DNA of 64,000 nt from Pedobacter sp. BAL39 (GTDB lineage: Bacteria; Bacteroidota; Bacteroidia; Sphingobacteriales; Sphingobacteriaceae): positions 1 through 64,000 of the forward strand of contig NZ_ABCM01000022.1 of assembly GCF_000170795.1 (NCBI RefSeq), in the 5' to 3' direction. Of this stretch, positions 29,212-39,585 are shown one piece after another. Under the pieces are notes generated by a model, which saw only the letters and a program-made list of their open reading frames with translations, was not told the origin of the DNA and did no database searches. The first letter of the stretch is position 1. Every line of letters begins with the position of its first letter. A program made the position numbers and the translations under genes.

Positions 29212-29340
29212 GTATATGCCGACCATTAAAATATTAAAGCTCATCAAGACTCATAAACATCGGCGCCAATGAGACTCAGCTTGAGCATGTAAGGATCATT
29301 TCCAACTTTATATCAAACAGCAAAATAGAAGTTTAAATAA

Positions 29341-29368
29341 AAAAGGCGACCTACAGGTCGCCTTTTTT
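29341..29368. terminator. Bidirectional terminator hairpin
   Basis: An 11-bp stem (29341-29351 with 29356-29366), TACA loop and flanking A and T tracts lie between the convergent ldcA-like gene (ends 29211) and SusD gene (ends 29388). Confidence 0.8.
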
Positions 29369-29387
29369 TGGCAAATCACTCTAACTA

Positions 29388-30977
29388 CTAGTTGCCCACA
29401 ACTGGTACTGAAACATTGCTATTTGAGTTGAAATCAAGCTCATTTTTAGGAACATCCCAATATGACAGATAGTTATATTCAATTTTTGCATTATTGTCAA
29501 TTACTCCGTTAGGACCTACAACTACTGCTCCTGTACGGCCAGCGCCAGCATCGAGGATACCCCATCTACGTGCATCGTAGAAAGAAACGTTCTTATTAAT
29601 CAAAGCGATTCTTCTTTCTCTTCTCAGCTCTTCGTAAGCTTGGGTAGCATTTAGTCCTGTACCAGCAACAGCGGCTAAAGCTGCATTCTGAAATGCTCTC
29701 ACTCTATCAATTGATTGTAATCCCGGTTCAATTAAGCCTAATCTGATGTTTGCTTCCGCAAGCATAAGCTCATTTTCTTCATAAGAACAAGCAATTGGAA
29801 TAACAGCAAGTCCTGCGACTGTTGAGGCATAATCACCACCGTTTTCAATTGCCTTAAACTGATACCTTGTACCATACTGGAATCCTCTACCAGATCTGTT
29901 CACCACAGTACCACCAGATACAGGAATAATATTTCTTGTATATCTGGCATCTCCTGGTTTAAAATCCTGAACCAATCTTTCCGAAACGTACTCCCAACCA
30001 CTGATCAATAGTCTCGCAGGAGCCCACGCAGTCAAACTTACAAGGTCATTCGCATCAGCAGACCTAGTAGTGAAGGTCGCATCAGTTTGTTGAAGACCAG
30101 CAGTAGCAAAAGTTTTTACAGCAGTCCAATCTGCTGAAGTCATCTCAGTCAATCTTTTGTTAACCAGAATATTTCTTGCTTTGTAAGTATTTAAATTCCT
30201 GATCCAAGCTTCAGGAGTTATGGTTGTTTCACCACCACCATATTCGGTTACAAAATCAGGGATGAAACTTGCAAGAAATGATTTGTAAGATGCATCATAA
30301 GCTACTCCTTGCAATTGCGCTGCTGCAAGATCAAAGTTTCTGTTCGCCTCAGTAATCAATTCAGTATTTAAAACGAAATTACCAGTTGTTTTTCCAGAAA
30401 CATCATTGATGACACCAGATACATACATTGAACCTAATCTCGAATACGCAAATCCTTTCCACCAATACGCCCAGGCAGCAACTACTTTCTTCTTCATTTC
30501 TGTATCCGAACCAAAAGCAAGATCTGGAGACTGAAGTGCCTCAAGCAGGATGTTTGATTGATTGTTAATTGCGTAACAAACCTCCCATTCATTACTGAAG
30601 GCATTATCGTCAGTAAAAGAACGGTCATTTCTGGCTCTCAATTCTGTTGGTTGTGAGCCCCCCTGTGGAGGTGTCAGCACCGTGCCATTAGACAAAGTAA
30701 TCTTCGATGTTTGATTTGCCCATCTCCATGAAAAGTTACCCGCAGAGATAAAATAGCTATCACCCATGATATCATGATAACCCAGGACCAACCAAAAATA
30801 GTCAAGTCCGAATTTACTGTATACACCAAGCGCTGCGCGTTGAATTCCTTCTTCAGTTTCCAAAGCTGGAAGCCCCGGAGCGTTCGGATTCTCCAAATCC
30901 AAGATATCCTTTTTGCACGATCCAATTGTCAACAGTATCAAAAGAAATACCGGTAACATATATTTTATTTTTTTCAT
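29388..30977 (-). CDS. RagB/SusD family nutrient-uptake lipoprotein
   Basis: A 529-residue lipoprotein with lipobox TIGSC followed by KKDILDLENPN. The TPR-like core has AAWAYWWKGFAYSRLGSMYV, and the C-terminal block has ENELMLAEANIRLG, then ATQAYEELRRERRIALINKNVSFYDARRWGI, typical of SusD_RagB. It lies 19 nt after its SusC gene and is followed by the 29341 terminator, so this pair is a closed two-gene operon. Substrate unknown. Confidence 0.93.
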   Translation of the reverse strand: MKKIKYMLPVFLLILLTIGSCKKDILDLENPNAPGLPALETEEGIQRAALGVYSKFGLDYFWLVLGYHDIMGDSYFISAGNFSWRWANQTSKITLSNGTVLTPPQGGSQPTELRARNDRSFTDDNAFSNEWEVCYAINNQSNILLEALQSPDLAFGSDTEMKKKVVAAWAYWWKGFAYSRLGSMYVSGVINDVSGKTTGNFVLNTELITEANRNFDLAAAQLQGVAYDASYKSFLASFIPDFVTEYGGGETTITPEAWIRNLNTYKARNILVNKRLTEMTSADWTAVKTFATAGLQQTDATFTTRSADANDLVSLTAWAPARLLISGWEYVSERLVQDFKPGDARYTRNIIPVSGGTVVNRSGRGFQYGTRYQFKAIENGGDYASTVAGLAVIPIACSYEENELMLAEANIRLGLIEPGLQSIDRVRAFQNAALAAVAGTGLNATQAYEELRRERRIALINKNVSFYDARRWGILDAGAGRTGAVVVGPNGVIDNNAKIEYNYLSYWDVPKNELDFNSNSNVSVPVVGN

Positions 30978-30996
30978 AATTCTTTCTTTTAACTAA

Positions 30997-33900
30997 TTAA
31001 AACCCTAATGACAAAGCAACTTGGAATGATCTAAAGTTTGGAAATGCATACAAATCCAATCCTCTTCTTTTAGGATCATTCAGATTCGCCGCTGCTTCAG
31101 GATCGAAACCTGTGTAATCTGTGATGGTGAATAAATTCCTACCTGAAACAGAGAGTGTCGCATTTTTCAAAAAGTTTTTCTTGATCAACGAATTGAAATT
31201 ATAACTAACTGTAACGTCTCTTAGCCTTACAAATGAACCATCTTCCACAAAATAACCGTTGGTTGTGTTTGTATTGTATAAAGAAGTGTAATAATTTATA
31301 AACGCGCCTGTTTCATTCCCTACAGTAACAGCTTTGTCAACATCTTCATGAATCAAATCACGATATAACCATTGTTTAGTTTGGTTATAGATCTTATTTC
31401 CCTGAGTCCAATCCAACTGGAACGATACGGAAAGGTTCTTATGAATCGTGAATGCGTTGGTAAAAGACACATTGAATTTAGGATTTGGATCTCCAATAGG
31501 CACTTGGTTGCTGGTAAATTGAACCTGCTTAGTAGCCTGATTAACAACCATCCCATTAACTATCACAAAGTTCCCCACATTCGCTTCAGGAATATATCTC
31601 GCTCCGGAAGGGTCCAATTGATCTACACTGGTTAATGGCGCTTTGCCGAAAAATGCACCAACAGATTCCCCTTCTCTAAGAACAAATTGGCCCGATCCAC
31701 CTGATCCAATAGAAACATCTTTACCACCAGAAATTCTATCAATTATAGATTTGCTAGCACCAAATCTGGTACCAAATTGCCAGCTGAAGTTATCGCTTGT
31801 GTAAACGTCCGCGTCAATTGAAAACTGAAATCCATTTGAACGAAGATCCAACAAATTGTCTTTAATACTTGAAGATCCTGAAGATGGTGCCACATCGAGT
31901 ACCTCAATCACATCGGTACTTTTTCTATCCCAGTATGTTGCATTCAATTTCAATCTTTCGAACCATTGGTTCTTTCCAAGCATTAAACCTGCATCAATAC
32001 CAACCTCTGCTTCTCGCGAACGTTGAACTCTCAAATCAGCATTTCGGCTCTCTGCCCTTGGGCTTAAATAGCTTCCGTTACCAATGTTGCCGTTTTCCAG
32101 GGTTACACGCCTGTCATATGTATTCGGTTGAACCCCGGCTTCACCATACGCTCCCCTCAGTTTTAACTCGTATAGTTTAGGACTCTTGATTAAATCATCA
32201 AATCTAACATAAGCATCTCCACGAGGAAACACAAAAGCTTTGCTACCTGCACCGAACTCAGATGAATAATCGACTCTGACACCTCCAGAAAATCCAAATA
32301 ATGATCCGTAATCCACACGTTGGTTAATCAGATAACCATAAGTTATGAATTCCTCATCAGTAGTTTCAAAGGTTTTGCTGTTAGCCTGACCAATTGTAAA
32401 CGGCGGATAAGATGGGAAACCCGTGCCCTCCATAAGAGTATTTTGGTACTTTCTATGACGGTAGTCATAAGACAATTGCGTTGAGGTACTGATTGGTAAA
32501 GACGAATTAAAATCTTCCTCGAAATTAGTTTTAAAATACACTGACAGTAATGAGTTCTGCAATGTTTCTTTATCTCTGTCAAAAGTGATTCGACCATTAT
32601 ATGGATCTAATCCAATTTGTGATGTTCCATACAAATTGTTTTTCAGTTGATATAAGATATCATCCTGGAAATCATTACGATAATTATCTATACCGTATTT
32701 GTAATTAATTTCCACAAACTTTGGAAATTTATAATTCAAATCTATACCCTGAACAATACGTACATTTTTTGATGTATTATCCCTAAACTGATAAGTATAA
32801 AAAGGATTTACCGAATTATCTCCTTCCGGATTTGACACATAATTCCCTAAATCATCACGAAAAGTCAGATCCCAGTACGATCTCGAAGTCAAACCACTTG
32901 CAAGCGCGCTATAAACGTTATTCGCACCAGTAATACCACCGGTAGAATTATCCGAATAAATTAATTGTGTAGTAGAACGCAATGTCAGATTCTTTGCCAA
33001 TTCTGCACCCACGTTTAAGCTCAAATTGGTTCTGGTTAAATCTCCATTAAGAATACTTTTCTGTTTGATGTTTGAGGCATTAATAGCATAATCAAATTTT
33101 TCCGCACCGCCTGACACATTCACTGTATTGTTAAATGTTGGAACATTTGATTTGAATAATTGATCAATGTGATCGAAAGTCGTTTCTTTATAAGGTTTAT
33201 CATTAGTAAGCGTTCCTGACAAGGCTGGAGCCTGAGGTGCGCCCCAGAAACCTTGAGCATCTCTGGAAATTCTTACTCCATCTCCATCAACAATATAACC
33301 TTCGGCATCAGTTTCGAAATAGTGGTTTTTTGCAATTCCAAACTTGCCTTTTAACATGTTATCAATGTTTACCCTGGAATTCACAGTGATTCTTGTTTCA
33401 CCATTCCTAAGTCCCTTTTTTGTAAAAATCTGGATAACACCGTTGGCACCCTGTGCACCATATAGGGTCGCGGCAGCCGAACCCTGAATAACTTCCACCC
33501 GATCCACATTCGATAGATCTAAATCAGCTAACCTTGATGAAAAGTTAGAAGACGATCCATTCACACTATTTCCAGCATTTACCTGTACTCCATCAACCAA
33601 AATCATTGGCTGAGTAGTTTGCATGGTGTTAATACCCCTAAGCATGATAGCAGCCTGTTGTCCTGGCTGACCTGAAGACGAAGAAATCTGCGCACCAGCA
33701 ACTTTACCGATTAACGCCTTATCTATTGAAGCTGAAGGAACAGCTAACATCTCTTTAGCAGAAACCGTCTCAATTGCAATCGCTGTTTTCCTCTTGTCTG
33801 TAGCCACACCCACACCGGTTACCACCACCTCTGTCAGTGACTTTGCGTCTACTGCAAGTAATACATTCACCACGCTGCCAGAAATCGATTTGTTTTGAGA

Positions 33901-34137
33901 GACATAACCCAGATAACTGAACTCAAGTGTATTTGCTGATGAAGGGACTCTAAGGGTATACTTACCATCTCCTCCTGTTTGGGTGCCTCCTTTGGCCCCT
34001 GCGATCCTTACTGTTACGCCTGGTAGTGGTTTACCATCTTCCTGATCCGTAACTGTACCAGTAATTGTCCTTTCTTGTGCCATTGCCGCGCCTGCGACAA
34101 ACAGTAGAATGAACAAACTTTGTAAAAGTTTTTTCAT
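30997..34137 (-). CDS. SusC/RagA TonB-linked outer membrane protein (tandem copy A)
   Basis: 1046 residues. Signal peptide (MKKLLQSLFILLFVAGAAMAQ), CarboxypepD_reg-like domain (~22-100), hallmark TEVVVTGVGVATDKR, plug ending GAQGANGVIQIFTKKG, and the barrel ending VALSLGF. The first ~70 residues are nearly the same as those of the SusC encoded at 36057-39263, whereas plugs and barrels differ strongly. This points to an old tandem duplication with divergence of substrate range, or to recombination that keeps the exported N-terminus alike. It pairs with the SusD downstream. Confidence 0.95.
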   Translation of the reverse strand: MKKLLQSLFILLFVAGAAMAQERTITGTVTDQEDGKPLPGVTVRIAGAKGGTQTGGDGKYTLRVPSSANTLEFSYLGYVSQNKSISGSVVNVLLAVDAKSLTEVVVTGVGVATDKRKTAIAIETVSAKEMLAVPSASIDKALIGKVAGAQISSSSGQPGQQAAIMLRGINTMQTTQPMILVDGVQVNAGNSVNGSSSNFSSRLADLDLSNVDRVEVIQGSAAATLYGAQGANGVIQIFTKKGLRNGETRITVNSRVNIDNMLKGKFGIAKNHYFETDAEGYIVDGDGVRISRDAQGFWGAPQAPALSGTLTNDKPYKETTFDHIDQLFKSNVPTFNNTVNVSGGAEKFDYAINASNIKQKSILNGDLTRTNLSLNVGAELAKNLTLRSTTQLIYSDNSTGGITGANNVYSALASGLTSRSYWDLTFRDDLGNYVSNPEGDNSVNPFYTYQFRDNTSKNVRIVQGIDLNYKFPKFVEINYKYGIDNYRNDFQDDILYQLKNNLYGTSQIGLDPYNGRITFDRDKETLQNSLLSVYFKTNFEEDFNSSLPISTSTQLSYDYRHRKYQNTLMEGTGFPSYPPFTIGQANSKTFETTDEEFITYGYLINQRVDYGSLFGFSGGVRVDYSSEFGAGSKAFVFPRGDAYVRFDDLIKSPKLYELKLRGAYGEAGVQPNTYDRRVTLENGNIGNGSYLSPRAESRNADLRVQRSREAEVGIDAGLMLGKNQWFERLKLNATYWDRKSTDVIEVLDVAPSSGSSSIKDNLLDLRSNGFQFSIDADVYTSDNFSWQFGTRFGASKSIIDRISGGKDVSIGSGGSGQFVLREGESVGAFFGKAPLTSVDQLDPSGARYIPEANVGNFVIVNGMVVNQATKQVQFTSNQVPIGDPNPKFNVSFTNAFTIHKNLSVSFQLDWTQGNKIYNQTKQWLYRDLIHEDVDKAVTVGNETGAFINYYTSLYNTNTTNGYFVEDGSFVRLRDVTVSYNFNSLIKKNFLKNATLSVSGRNLFTITDYTGFDPEAAANLNDPKRRGLDLYAFPNFRSFQVALSLGF

Positions 34138-34432
34138 AAAAAATAAAATTTAGGTTAGTTAATAATATTTGAATATAGCGATAAATGATATGCATGCATC
34201 TAATTGTTATAACCGGCACATCATATATGACAATACAATGACAATTTATCTACAATAAAAGACCTCTGGATTTGCTCGCATAACAGAATATAATTTCGAA
34301 TAAACAGACAAAATCAAATATTAATTCCAAAATCAATCTTAAAAATAAAGCCCAACAAATTTTTAACGTTTTTTAACAGTTTAAGGCTGTAACAAAATAA
34401 ACTATAGACTTAGTAGAAGTTTTAACTAAAAA

Positions 34433-34508
34433 AAGAGGGATAGTCCTCTAAAGAACTATTCTTTCAGGGAATAACTCCAAGACCTAAAGAATCCCTTAAC
34501 TCCCTCTT
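34433..34508 (-). other. Structured 76-nt element ending in a T tract
   Basis: Outer arms AAGAGGGA (34433-34440) and TCCCTCTT (34501-34508) pair. Inside, CTAAAGAA can pair with TTCTTTCAG, and a second CTAAAGAA copy close by could take its place. On the minus strand the fold is followed by a run of seven T. It may be a second, complex terminator for the upstream operon or an attenuator in the leader of the next SusC gene. Confidence 0.4.
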
Positions 34509-34554
34509 AACAGATAAAATTTGAAATGTACCAATTACGAATATCAGGACAAAA

Positions 34555-34587
34555 AAAGGGCTGATCAATTTTAGTGACCAGCCCTTT
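34555..34587 (-). terminator. Terminator after the SusD gene of tandem copy B
   Basis: AAAGGGCTG and CAGCCCTTT pair, continued by TCA/TGA after one A-C mismatch. It starts 21 nt after the SusD stop, and T-rich sequence follows on the minus strand. Confidence 0.7.
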
Positions 34588-34607
34588 GTTGAAATATTTA
34601 AAATATA

Positions 34608-36044
34608 CTACCTGGTCCCACCAGCCCACCATACATTCTCTGTGGCAACATACTGACCGTCGCCATATGCAGCTTTCACATTATTGTTGGTGGTCACATC
34701 ACTGCTTCCATAAGTAAAGCGTAATGGGAACTTACCTGGGTTTGTCAATGTAATCACATTATTGTTCATTGCTTTCAATCTGCGATAATCATTATATGCC
34801 TCAATAGATTCATCTTCAAAACACGCAAAATACTTTTGGTTCATGATTTCCTGTAAAGGATTTGCATCAAACAAGGCTTTTACATTGCTATTGTAGTAAG
34901 TGGTCCCTGCAGCTTCAGTTAATCCCACTTTTACAAATGCAGCATTGATAGCCAATTTTAAGGCCGCCTCTGCTGAAGCAACATTGTTCAACCTCGCATA
35001 AGCTTCAGCTTTTAGAAACTGTAGTTCATGGTAACTAAGAATATGAACCGGAGCTGCAATATTTAACAAACCGGAAATGCCATATTTTTGCTGAACCTGT
35101 TCCGTGCCGCCATTTTGAGCAAACAGCACCTCTGTTTGCCCCGCATTGGGAACGAAGAACCTTGCATCACGCGGGTCATTTCTGGAAACCAGTTTATTAT
35201 GCAAACTCTGACTTGCACCAAAGTATTTTCTGTCCTGTTGAAACAAGAAGAAAGGATTTTTAGTAGAACCGCCATTGAATTTGTAGGCCGCTTGTTCAGC
35301 AGCAGTAGTAAACGATTGATTTACATCATCGATCACCTCCTGATATTTTGCTGATCTGAACGACAAGCGCATTTTGTATCTGGCCTTAAGACCATAAGCC
35401 ATCTTAATCCATGACTCACTATCGCCGTTAAACAGAAAATCTTTTGATCCTAACGACTCAAAATCGGTTGGCTTTTCAAGGTTCACGATGGCATCATCGA
35501 GAAACTTCATCACGTCTGCATAAATCGCTTCCTGTTTATCTATTTTGGGTTGATAGATCACACCCGGCTGCCCGGTTTCTGTCCATGGCACATCCCCCAT
35601 TAAGTCTGTTAGCATCGCAAGGTTATAAGCACTGAGTACCTGTGCAACACCAAGCGCCTGAAAATTACCGTCTTCAGGACCACCTTCAGAACATTTCTGA
35701 ATCACCGTCTTCAGGTTCCAGAGGTTATTATAACCTGCTGCCCATGAGTTGTTATAAGTAGATGACAAAAAAGGCTCACCATTCCTGGTTTCTGCATTGA
35801 ACATCTGCCCGAAGACACCTACATGATGTTCCATATATACATCTGCATAGAAAGCATAGTCGCTCCCAGTAATGTTGAATGCAGTCGAAGTAATTACCTG
35901 CGGAAGTATAAACCTGGCTGTTGCGTTGGTCAGGTTATTTCTGTCCTGATTGATGTCATCCATCAAATCCTCAGAACAAGAGGTAAAAACAGTGGCTACC
36001 ATAGCAACTGCCAAACCCGTTTTTAATATATTGTTTAATTTCAT
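34608..36044 (-). CDS. SusD-like nutrient-binding lipoprotein (SusD-like_2 type)
   Basis: A 478-residue lipoprotein (lipobox FTSC, then SEDLMDDINQDRNN). It belongs to the SusD-like_2 branch: ARFILPQVITSTAFNITGSDYAFYADVYMEHHVGVFGQ, AYNLAMLTDLMGDVPWTET, HELQFLKAEAYARLNN and a terminal EIMNQKYFACFEDESIEAYNDYRRL. It follows its SusC gene by 12 nt. It differs in subfamily from the SusD of tandem copy A, although the two SusC proteins share almost the same N-terminus. Confidence 0.92.
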   Translation of the reverse strand: MKLNNILKTGLAVAMVATVFTSCSEDLMDDINQDRNNLTNATARFILPQVITSTAFNITGSDYAFYADVYMEHHVGVFGQMFNAETRNGEPFLSSTYNNSWAAGYNNLWNLKTVIQKCSEGGPEDGNFQALGVAQVLSAYNLAMLTDLMGDVPWTETGQPGVIYQPKIDKQEAIYADVMKFLDDAIVNLEKPTDFESLGSKDFLFNGDSESWIKMAYGLKARYKMRLSFRSAKYQEVIDDVNQSFTTAAEQAAYKFNGGSTKNPFFLFQQDRKYFGASQSLHNKLVSRNDPRDARFFVPNAGQTEVLFAQNGGTEQVQQKYGISGLLNIAAPVHILSYHELQFLKAEAYARLNNVASAEAALKLAINAAFVKVGLTEAAGTTYYNSNVKALFDANPLQEIMNQKYFACFEDESIEAYNDYRRLKAMNNNVITLTNPGKFPLRFTYGSSDVTTNNNVKAAYGDGQYVATENVWWAGGTR

Positions 36045-36056
36045 GATTTGCTGATG

Positions 36057-39000
36057 TTAGAATGTAAGGTTTAAGCCAAGACCGAATGTAGATGTCTGAG
36101 GAACAGAAAAACGCTCAAAAGCACCACCCATGTTTGTATTTCCCTGAGAAGACTCCGGATCGAAGTTCGGAAGTTCAGACCAGATCAGGATGTTACGTGC
36201 AAACGCACTCACATTAAGACTAAGCTTATTAAATTCGGGCAATTTGTAGCTTACAGACAACTCTCTCATTTTAACAAATGATGACTTATAAATGAAAGCT
36301 TCATCAATATTACCCAAAACCTGAGAATATAGGTTGTAATATGCATTAGGATCAGAAGAACCACCTCTCACGATATCATTTGGAGAACCATCGGCTTTAA
36401 CACCGGGATAAACAAAAGGTGTAGAACGGTCCTCTGTAACTTTACTCACACCGTAAGTATTGATCAGACCATTACTTCCTGAATAGATAGAACCTCCGCT
36501 TTTCCACTCAAAAGTGGTATTCAAGGTAATTCTCTTGTAACGGAAGGTAGCATTACTACCCAACAGGAAATCAGGAGCAACACTTCCGATTACATCAGGG
36601 CCACCGGTAAGAGGCGTACCATAATAAGGGTTTCTAGTAGTTCCATCTGAAAGGAACTGATCTTCGTCAACAAGAATACCACCATTCTCATGTCTCAGGA
36701 ATGTTCCACCGTAAATTACAGGGAATGTGCTACCTATACCGGCACGCACCTGAGGAGTTACAAATCCACCAAGGAAGATGCTTTCCACGCCTGGTGCCAA
36801 CTCATCAACCACATTCCTGATTCTAGTGAAGTTGAAACCTACTGATAGGCTCATGTCTTTCTTTTGAATAGGATTAACATTTAAGGCAATTTCGTGTGCA
36901 TTCGTGTGTATTTTACCGCCGTTCATAATCAACTCATCGGCACCGGTTGAACCAGCAAGAGGAACAGGGAAAATCTGATTTTTTACATCTTGTCTTGAGA
37001 AAGTATAGTCAATGCCGATCAAGTTATTGAAAAAGCGACCTTCAATACCCACCTCTTTGGAAATGGTATTCTGAGGTTTTAAGTTTGGATCATACAGAGT
37101 ACTGTATGGTGTGTAAGCCACATCTCCGTCTATAGGAAACACAACACCTGGGTTGGTGAAGAAACCACCACCATATACAGGCTCAGCATAATAGTTCGGC
37201 AAATAATTACCTGCCTGACCAACTTCCGCGTAAGAAGCCCGCACTTTTAAAAAGTTAACAGTTTCGCTTTCTTTCAATCCTCCAAGCTCTGTAAGCACGA
37301 AGCCCAATGAAGCTGATGGATAAAAGAACGAACGGTTATCTCTAGGCATGTTGGATACCACGTCATTTCTTCCGGTCAAAGTCAGGTACAGCATGTTCCT
37401 GAATGAAAGGTCAATGTTCGTAAATAGACCGACTGTTCTATATTGATATCTTGCTTCTGTAGCATTTCTGCTTGTTGCGTTATCAATATGTTTCCAGCCG
37501 CCAAAGTTGAAATCGTAACCGGTTTCATCATACGTTTTATTGTTCTCATGATTGATCTCATTACCGATCAATGCATTTAACGTAAAATCATCAGAAAGTT
37601 TAACACCATACGTAGCGGTCAAAAGGGAGTTATAAACTGCCGATGTGTTGCCATAGTTGTTGATACTTCCTGCAGTATTACCACTTCCGTATTCAAAAAT
37701 ATCACGATAATTAGAAGAATAAGAATCCACTCCTAACTGATATTTCACATTGAATTTAGAGTCTCTTCCCCAGTTTACATCAGGATTGAAGTTTACATAA
37801 CCATTACCGAAGAAACGGTTGGTGCGTTCGTTAAAAACATTGTTCTCCATAGCCCAATAAGGGTTGTTAAAGTTCGATGCACGATAGTTGATCTGAGTAT
37901 AAGGATCTGAAGGCGTGCTGAAAGGAATGCCTTTGCTATCGTAATGCGCAGGTGCACCATATACAGTGGCAAGCAAACCGTCATTAGCGGAAGGCGCTTT
38001 ATCAATGTCCGACTGAACATAGTTTCCAGAAAAACCGACCTTCCAGGACTTGCTTAAGTTACTCTCCGCAGAAATCTTTGCATTATATCTTTCCAGGCCA
38101 GTAGAAGAGATAATACCTTTCTGATTGGTATTTCCTAAGCCTATGGAAAAGCTGCCGTTGTCGGTAGCCTGACTCACATTCAGTGAATTATTAAATGTAG
38201 TACCCAACTCAAAAAAGTCACCGACATTGTCATAAATCTGAGGGGTAACCCATGGATCTAACCCAGCATCTGCACGTTGCTGTACATAGTATTTACCAGG
38301 GCGTAACGTTCCACCATTTAATGCATTTGCAACATTCCCACCTACTGTAGGGTTGTTGGGCAAATCATCGATTCTTGGTCCCCATGACATCGAAGTAGGA
38401 GTGGCAAAATTACCATTCGTACCCTGGGCCCATGTAGTCTGAAGCTCCGGTTTACGTGACAGCTTATCCAGCGCAAAGTTGGAAGAGAAAGAGATCACAG
38501 GCTTTCCTTTTGCCAGTCCTTTTCCACTTTTAGTTGTAATCACAATTACACCGTTTGAAGCACGGATACCATACAACGCAGACGCAGCCTGTCCCTTCAA
38601 TACAGTCATAGACTCAATATCATTCGGGTTCAAATCTACGGCACGATTAGCGATATCCGTACCGGTTACACTGTTTCCTGTAGAAAAGTTCGATGTTGAT
38701 GCGATAGGCTGGCCATCGATTACATACAGCGGACTATTGTTTCCCGTAAATGACCTTGCGCCACGAATGGTAATGTTTGCTGATGCACCAGGCATACCAC
38801 TCGAAGGTTTGATCTCCACACCCGAAAGCTTACCTTGTAAAGCACCCGCTAAACTTGGGTTTGATGCCTTTGTCAGATCATCTGCCTGTAACGTCTGAAC
38901 GTTGTAGCCAAGCGCCTTTTTTTCCCTGGAAACACCCATACCAGTAACCACAACTTCACTCAACTGTTTGGAATCTGCAACCAATGCAACATTCACTACA

Positions 39001-39263
39001 TTAGAAGCCGCTGAAACTGTTTGGGTTAGATAACCGAGATAGGAAAATTCTAACTCAGTAACACTTGAATTTGCCTTCAAAGAGAATTTTCCGTCGGATG
39101 ACGTTTGCGTGCCTCCCTGGACACCTTTCATTCTGACAGTTACTCCGGGAAGCGGCTGACCATCCCCTTTGTCCGTAACTGTACCAGTAATTGTCCTTTC
39201 CTGCGCCATTGCAGAACCTGCAAACAACACAAGTATGAACAAACTTTGTAGAAGTTTTTTCAT
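36057..39263 (-). CDS. SusC/RagA TonB-linked outer membrane protein (tandem copy B)
   Basis: 1068 residues. Signal peptide (MKKLLQSLFILVLFAGSAMAQ), CarboxypepD_reg-like domain, hallmark SEVVVTGMGVSREKK, plug with GIRASNGVIVITTKSG, barrel ending GLGLNLTF. It heads a two-gene operon with the SusD-like_2 lipoprotein. Its leader and regulatory domain are near-copies of those of the SusC at 30997-34137. A -7 type element lies ~33 nt upstream of the start. Confidence 0.95.
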   Translation of the reverse strand: MKKLLQSLFILVLFAGSAMAQERTITGTVTDKGDGQPLPGVTVRMKGVQGGTQTSSDGKFSLKANSSVTELEFSYLGYLTQTVSAASNVVNVALVADSKQLSEVVVTGMGVSREKKALGYNVQTLQADDLTKASNPSLAGALQGKLSGVEIKPSSGMPGASANITIRGARSFTGNNSPLYVIDGQPIASTSNFSTGNSVTGTDIANRAVDLNPNDIESMTVLKGQAASALYGIRASNGVIVITTKSGKGLAKGKPVISFSSNFALDKLSRKPELQTTWAQGTNGNFATPTSMSWGPRIDDLPNNPTVGGNVANALNGGTLRPGKYYVQQRADAGLDPWVTPQIYDNVGDFFELGTTFNNSLNVSQATDNGSFSIGLGNTNQKGIISSTGLERYNAKISAESNLSKSWKVGFSGNYVQSDIDKAPSANDGLLATVYGAPAHYDSKGIPFSTPSDPYTQINYRASNFNNPYWAMENNVFNERTNRFFGNGYVNFNPDVNWGRDSKFNVKYQLGVDSYSSNYRDIFEYGSGNTAGSINNYGNTSAVYNSLLTATYGVKLSDDFTLNALIGNEINHENNKTYDETGYDFNFGGWKHIDNATSRNATEARYQYRTVGLFTNIDLSFRNMLYLTLTGRNDVVSNMPRDNRSFFYPSASLGFVLTELGGLKESETVNFLKVRASYAEVGQAGNYLPNYYAEPVYGGGFFTNPGVVFPIDGDVAYTPYSTLYDPNLKPQNTISKEVGIEGRFFNNLIGIDYTFSRQDVKNQIFPVPLAGSTGADELIMNGGKIHTNAHEIALNVNPIQKKDMSLSVGFNFTRIRNVVDELAPGVESIFLGGFVTPQVRAGIGSTFPVIYGGTFLRHENGGILVDEDQFLSDGTTRNPYYGTPLTGGPDVIGSVAPDFLLGSNATFRYKRITLNTTFEWKSGGSIYSGSNGLINTYGVSKVTEDRSTPFVYPGVKADGSPNDIVRGGSSDPNAYYNLYSQVLGNIDEAFIYKSSFVKMRELSVSYKLPEFNKLSLNVSAFARNILIWSELPNFDPESSQGNTNMGGAFERFSVPQTSTFGLGLNLTF

Positions 39264-39296
39264 AAAAATTTCAAAAATTTAGATTAGTTAATGTGG

Positions 39297-39304
39297 CAAA
39301 TATA
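39297..39304 (-). promoter_or_regulatory. -7 promoter element (TATATTTG) of SusC copy B
   Basis: On the minus strand the bases read TATATTTG, an exact TAnnTTTG match, about 33 nt before the SusC start codon. The -33 box is weak. Confidence 0.5.
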
Positions 39305-39399
39305 TGCCTTTTGAGGTCTAAGCCCATCTAAATTAACTTCTTAGACAATTAGATGACATTACGTCCGACAGCAATAGTTCACTAAAAACGTTAAAAAAA

Positions 39400-39424
39400 C
39401 CAAAAAAAGGAAATTATATTCCTT
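39400..39424 (-). terminator. Weak terminator after the M14 peptidase gene
   Basis: AAGGAA (39407-39412) pairs with TTCCTT (39419-39424), and on the minus strand seven T follow. The stem is only 6 bp and lies ~160 nt beyond the stop codon. Confidence 0.4.
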
Positions 39425-39585
39425 AATTTAATAAAAAACAGACTTTTATATCGAAAAAAACCAAAAATTTAAACAGTGTAAAATAAATGATAGATATCAT
39501 GCAAACTACCTAAATCTAACACAATAAGTTAAGGACTATTATTGTAATATAAAGAAACCGATTTGAATTATTGAAATATTAATGG

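Larger units (their letters stand above)
34138..34607. other. Intergenic region between two SusCD operons
   Basis: 470 bases without a gene. Next to the SusD stop is a terminator (34555-34587). Further on, a larger fold at 34433-34508 ends in a T tract on the minus strand. The remaining ~290 nt before the SusC start are AT-rich and should hold its promoter; I see no exact TAnnTTTG on the minus strand. Confidence 0.5.
39264..39585. other. AT-rich intergenic region
   Basis: 322 bases without a gene. It holds the probable SusC promoter at its left side and a weak hairpin with a T tract (39400-39424) at about its middle, serving the minus-strand M14 peptidase gene. Nothing else is visible. Confidence 0.5.
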
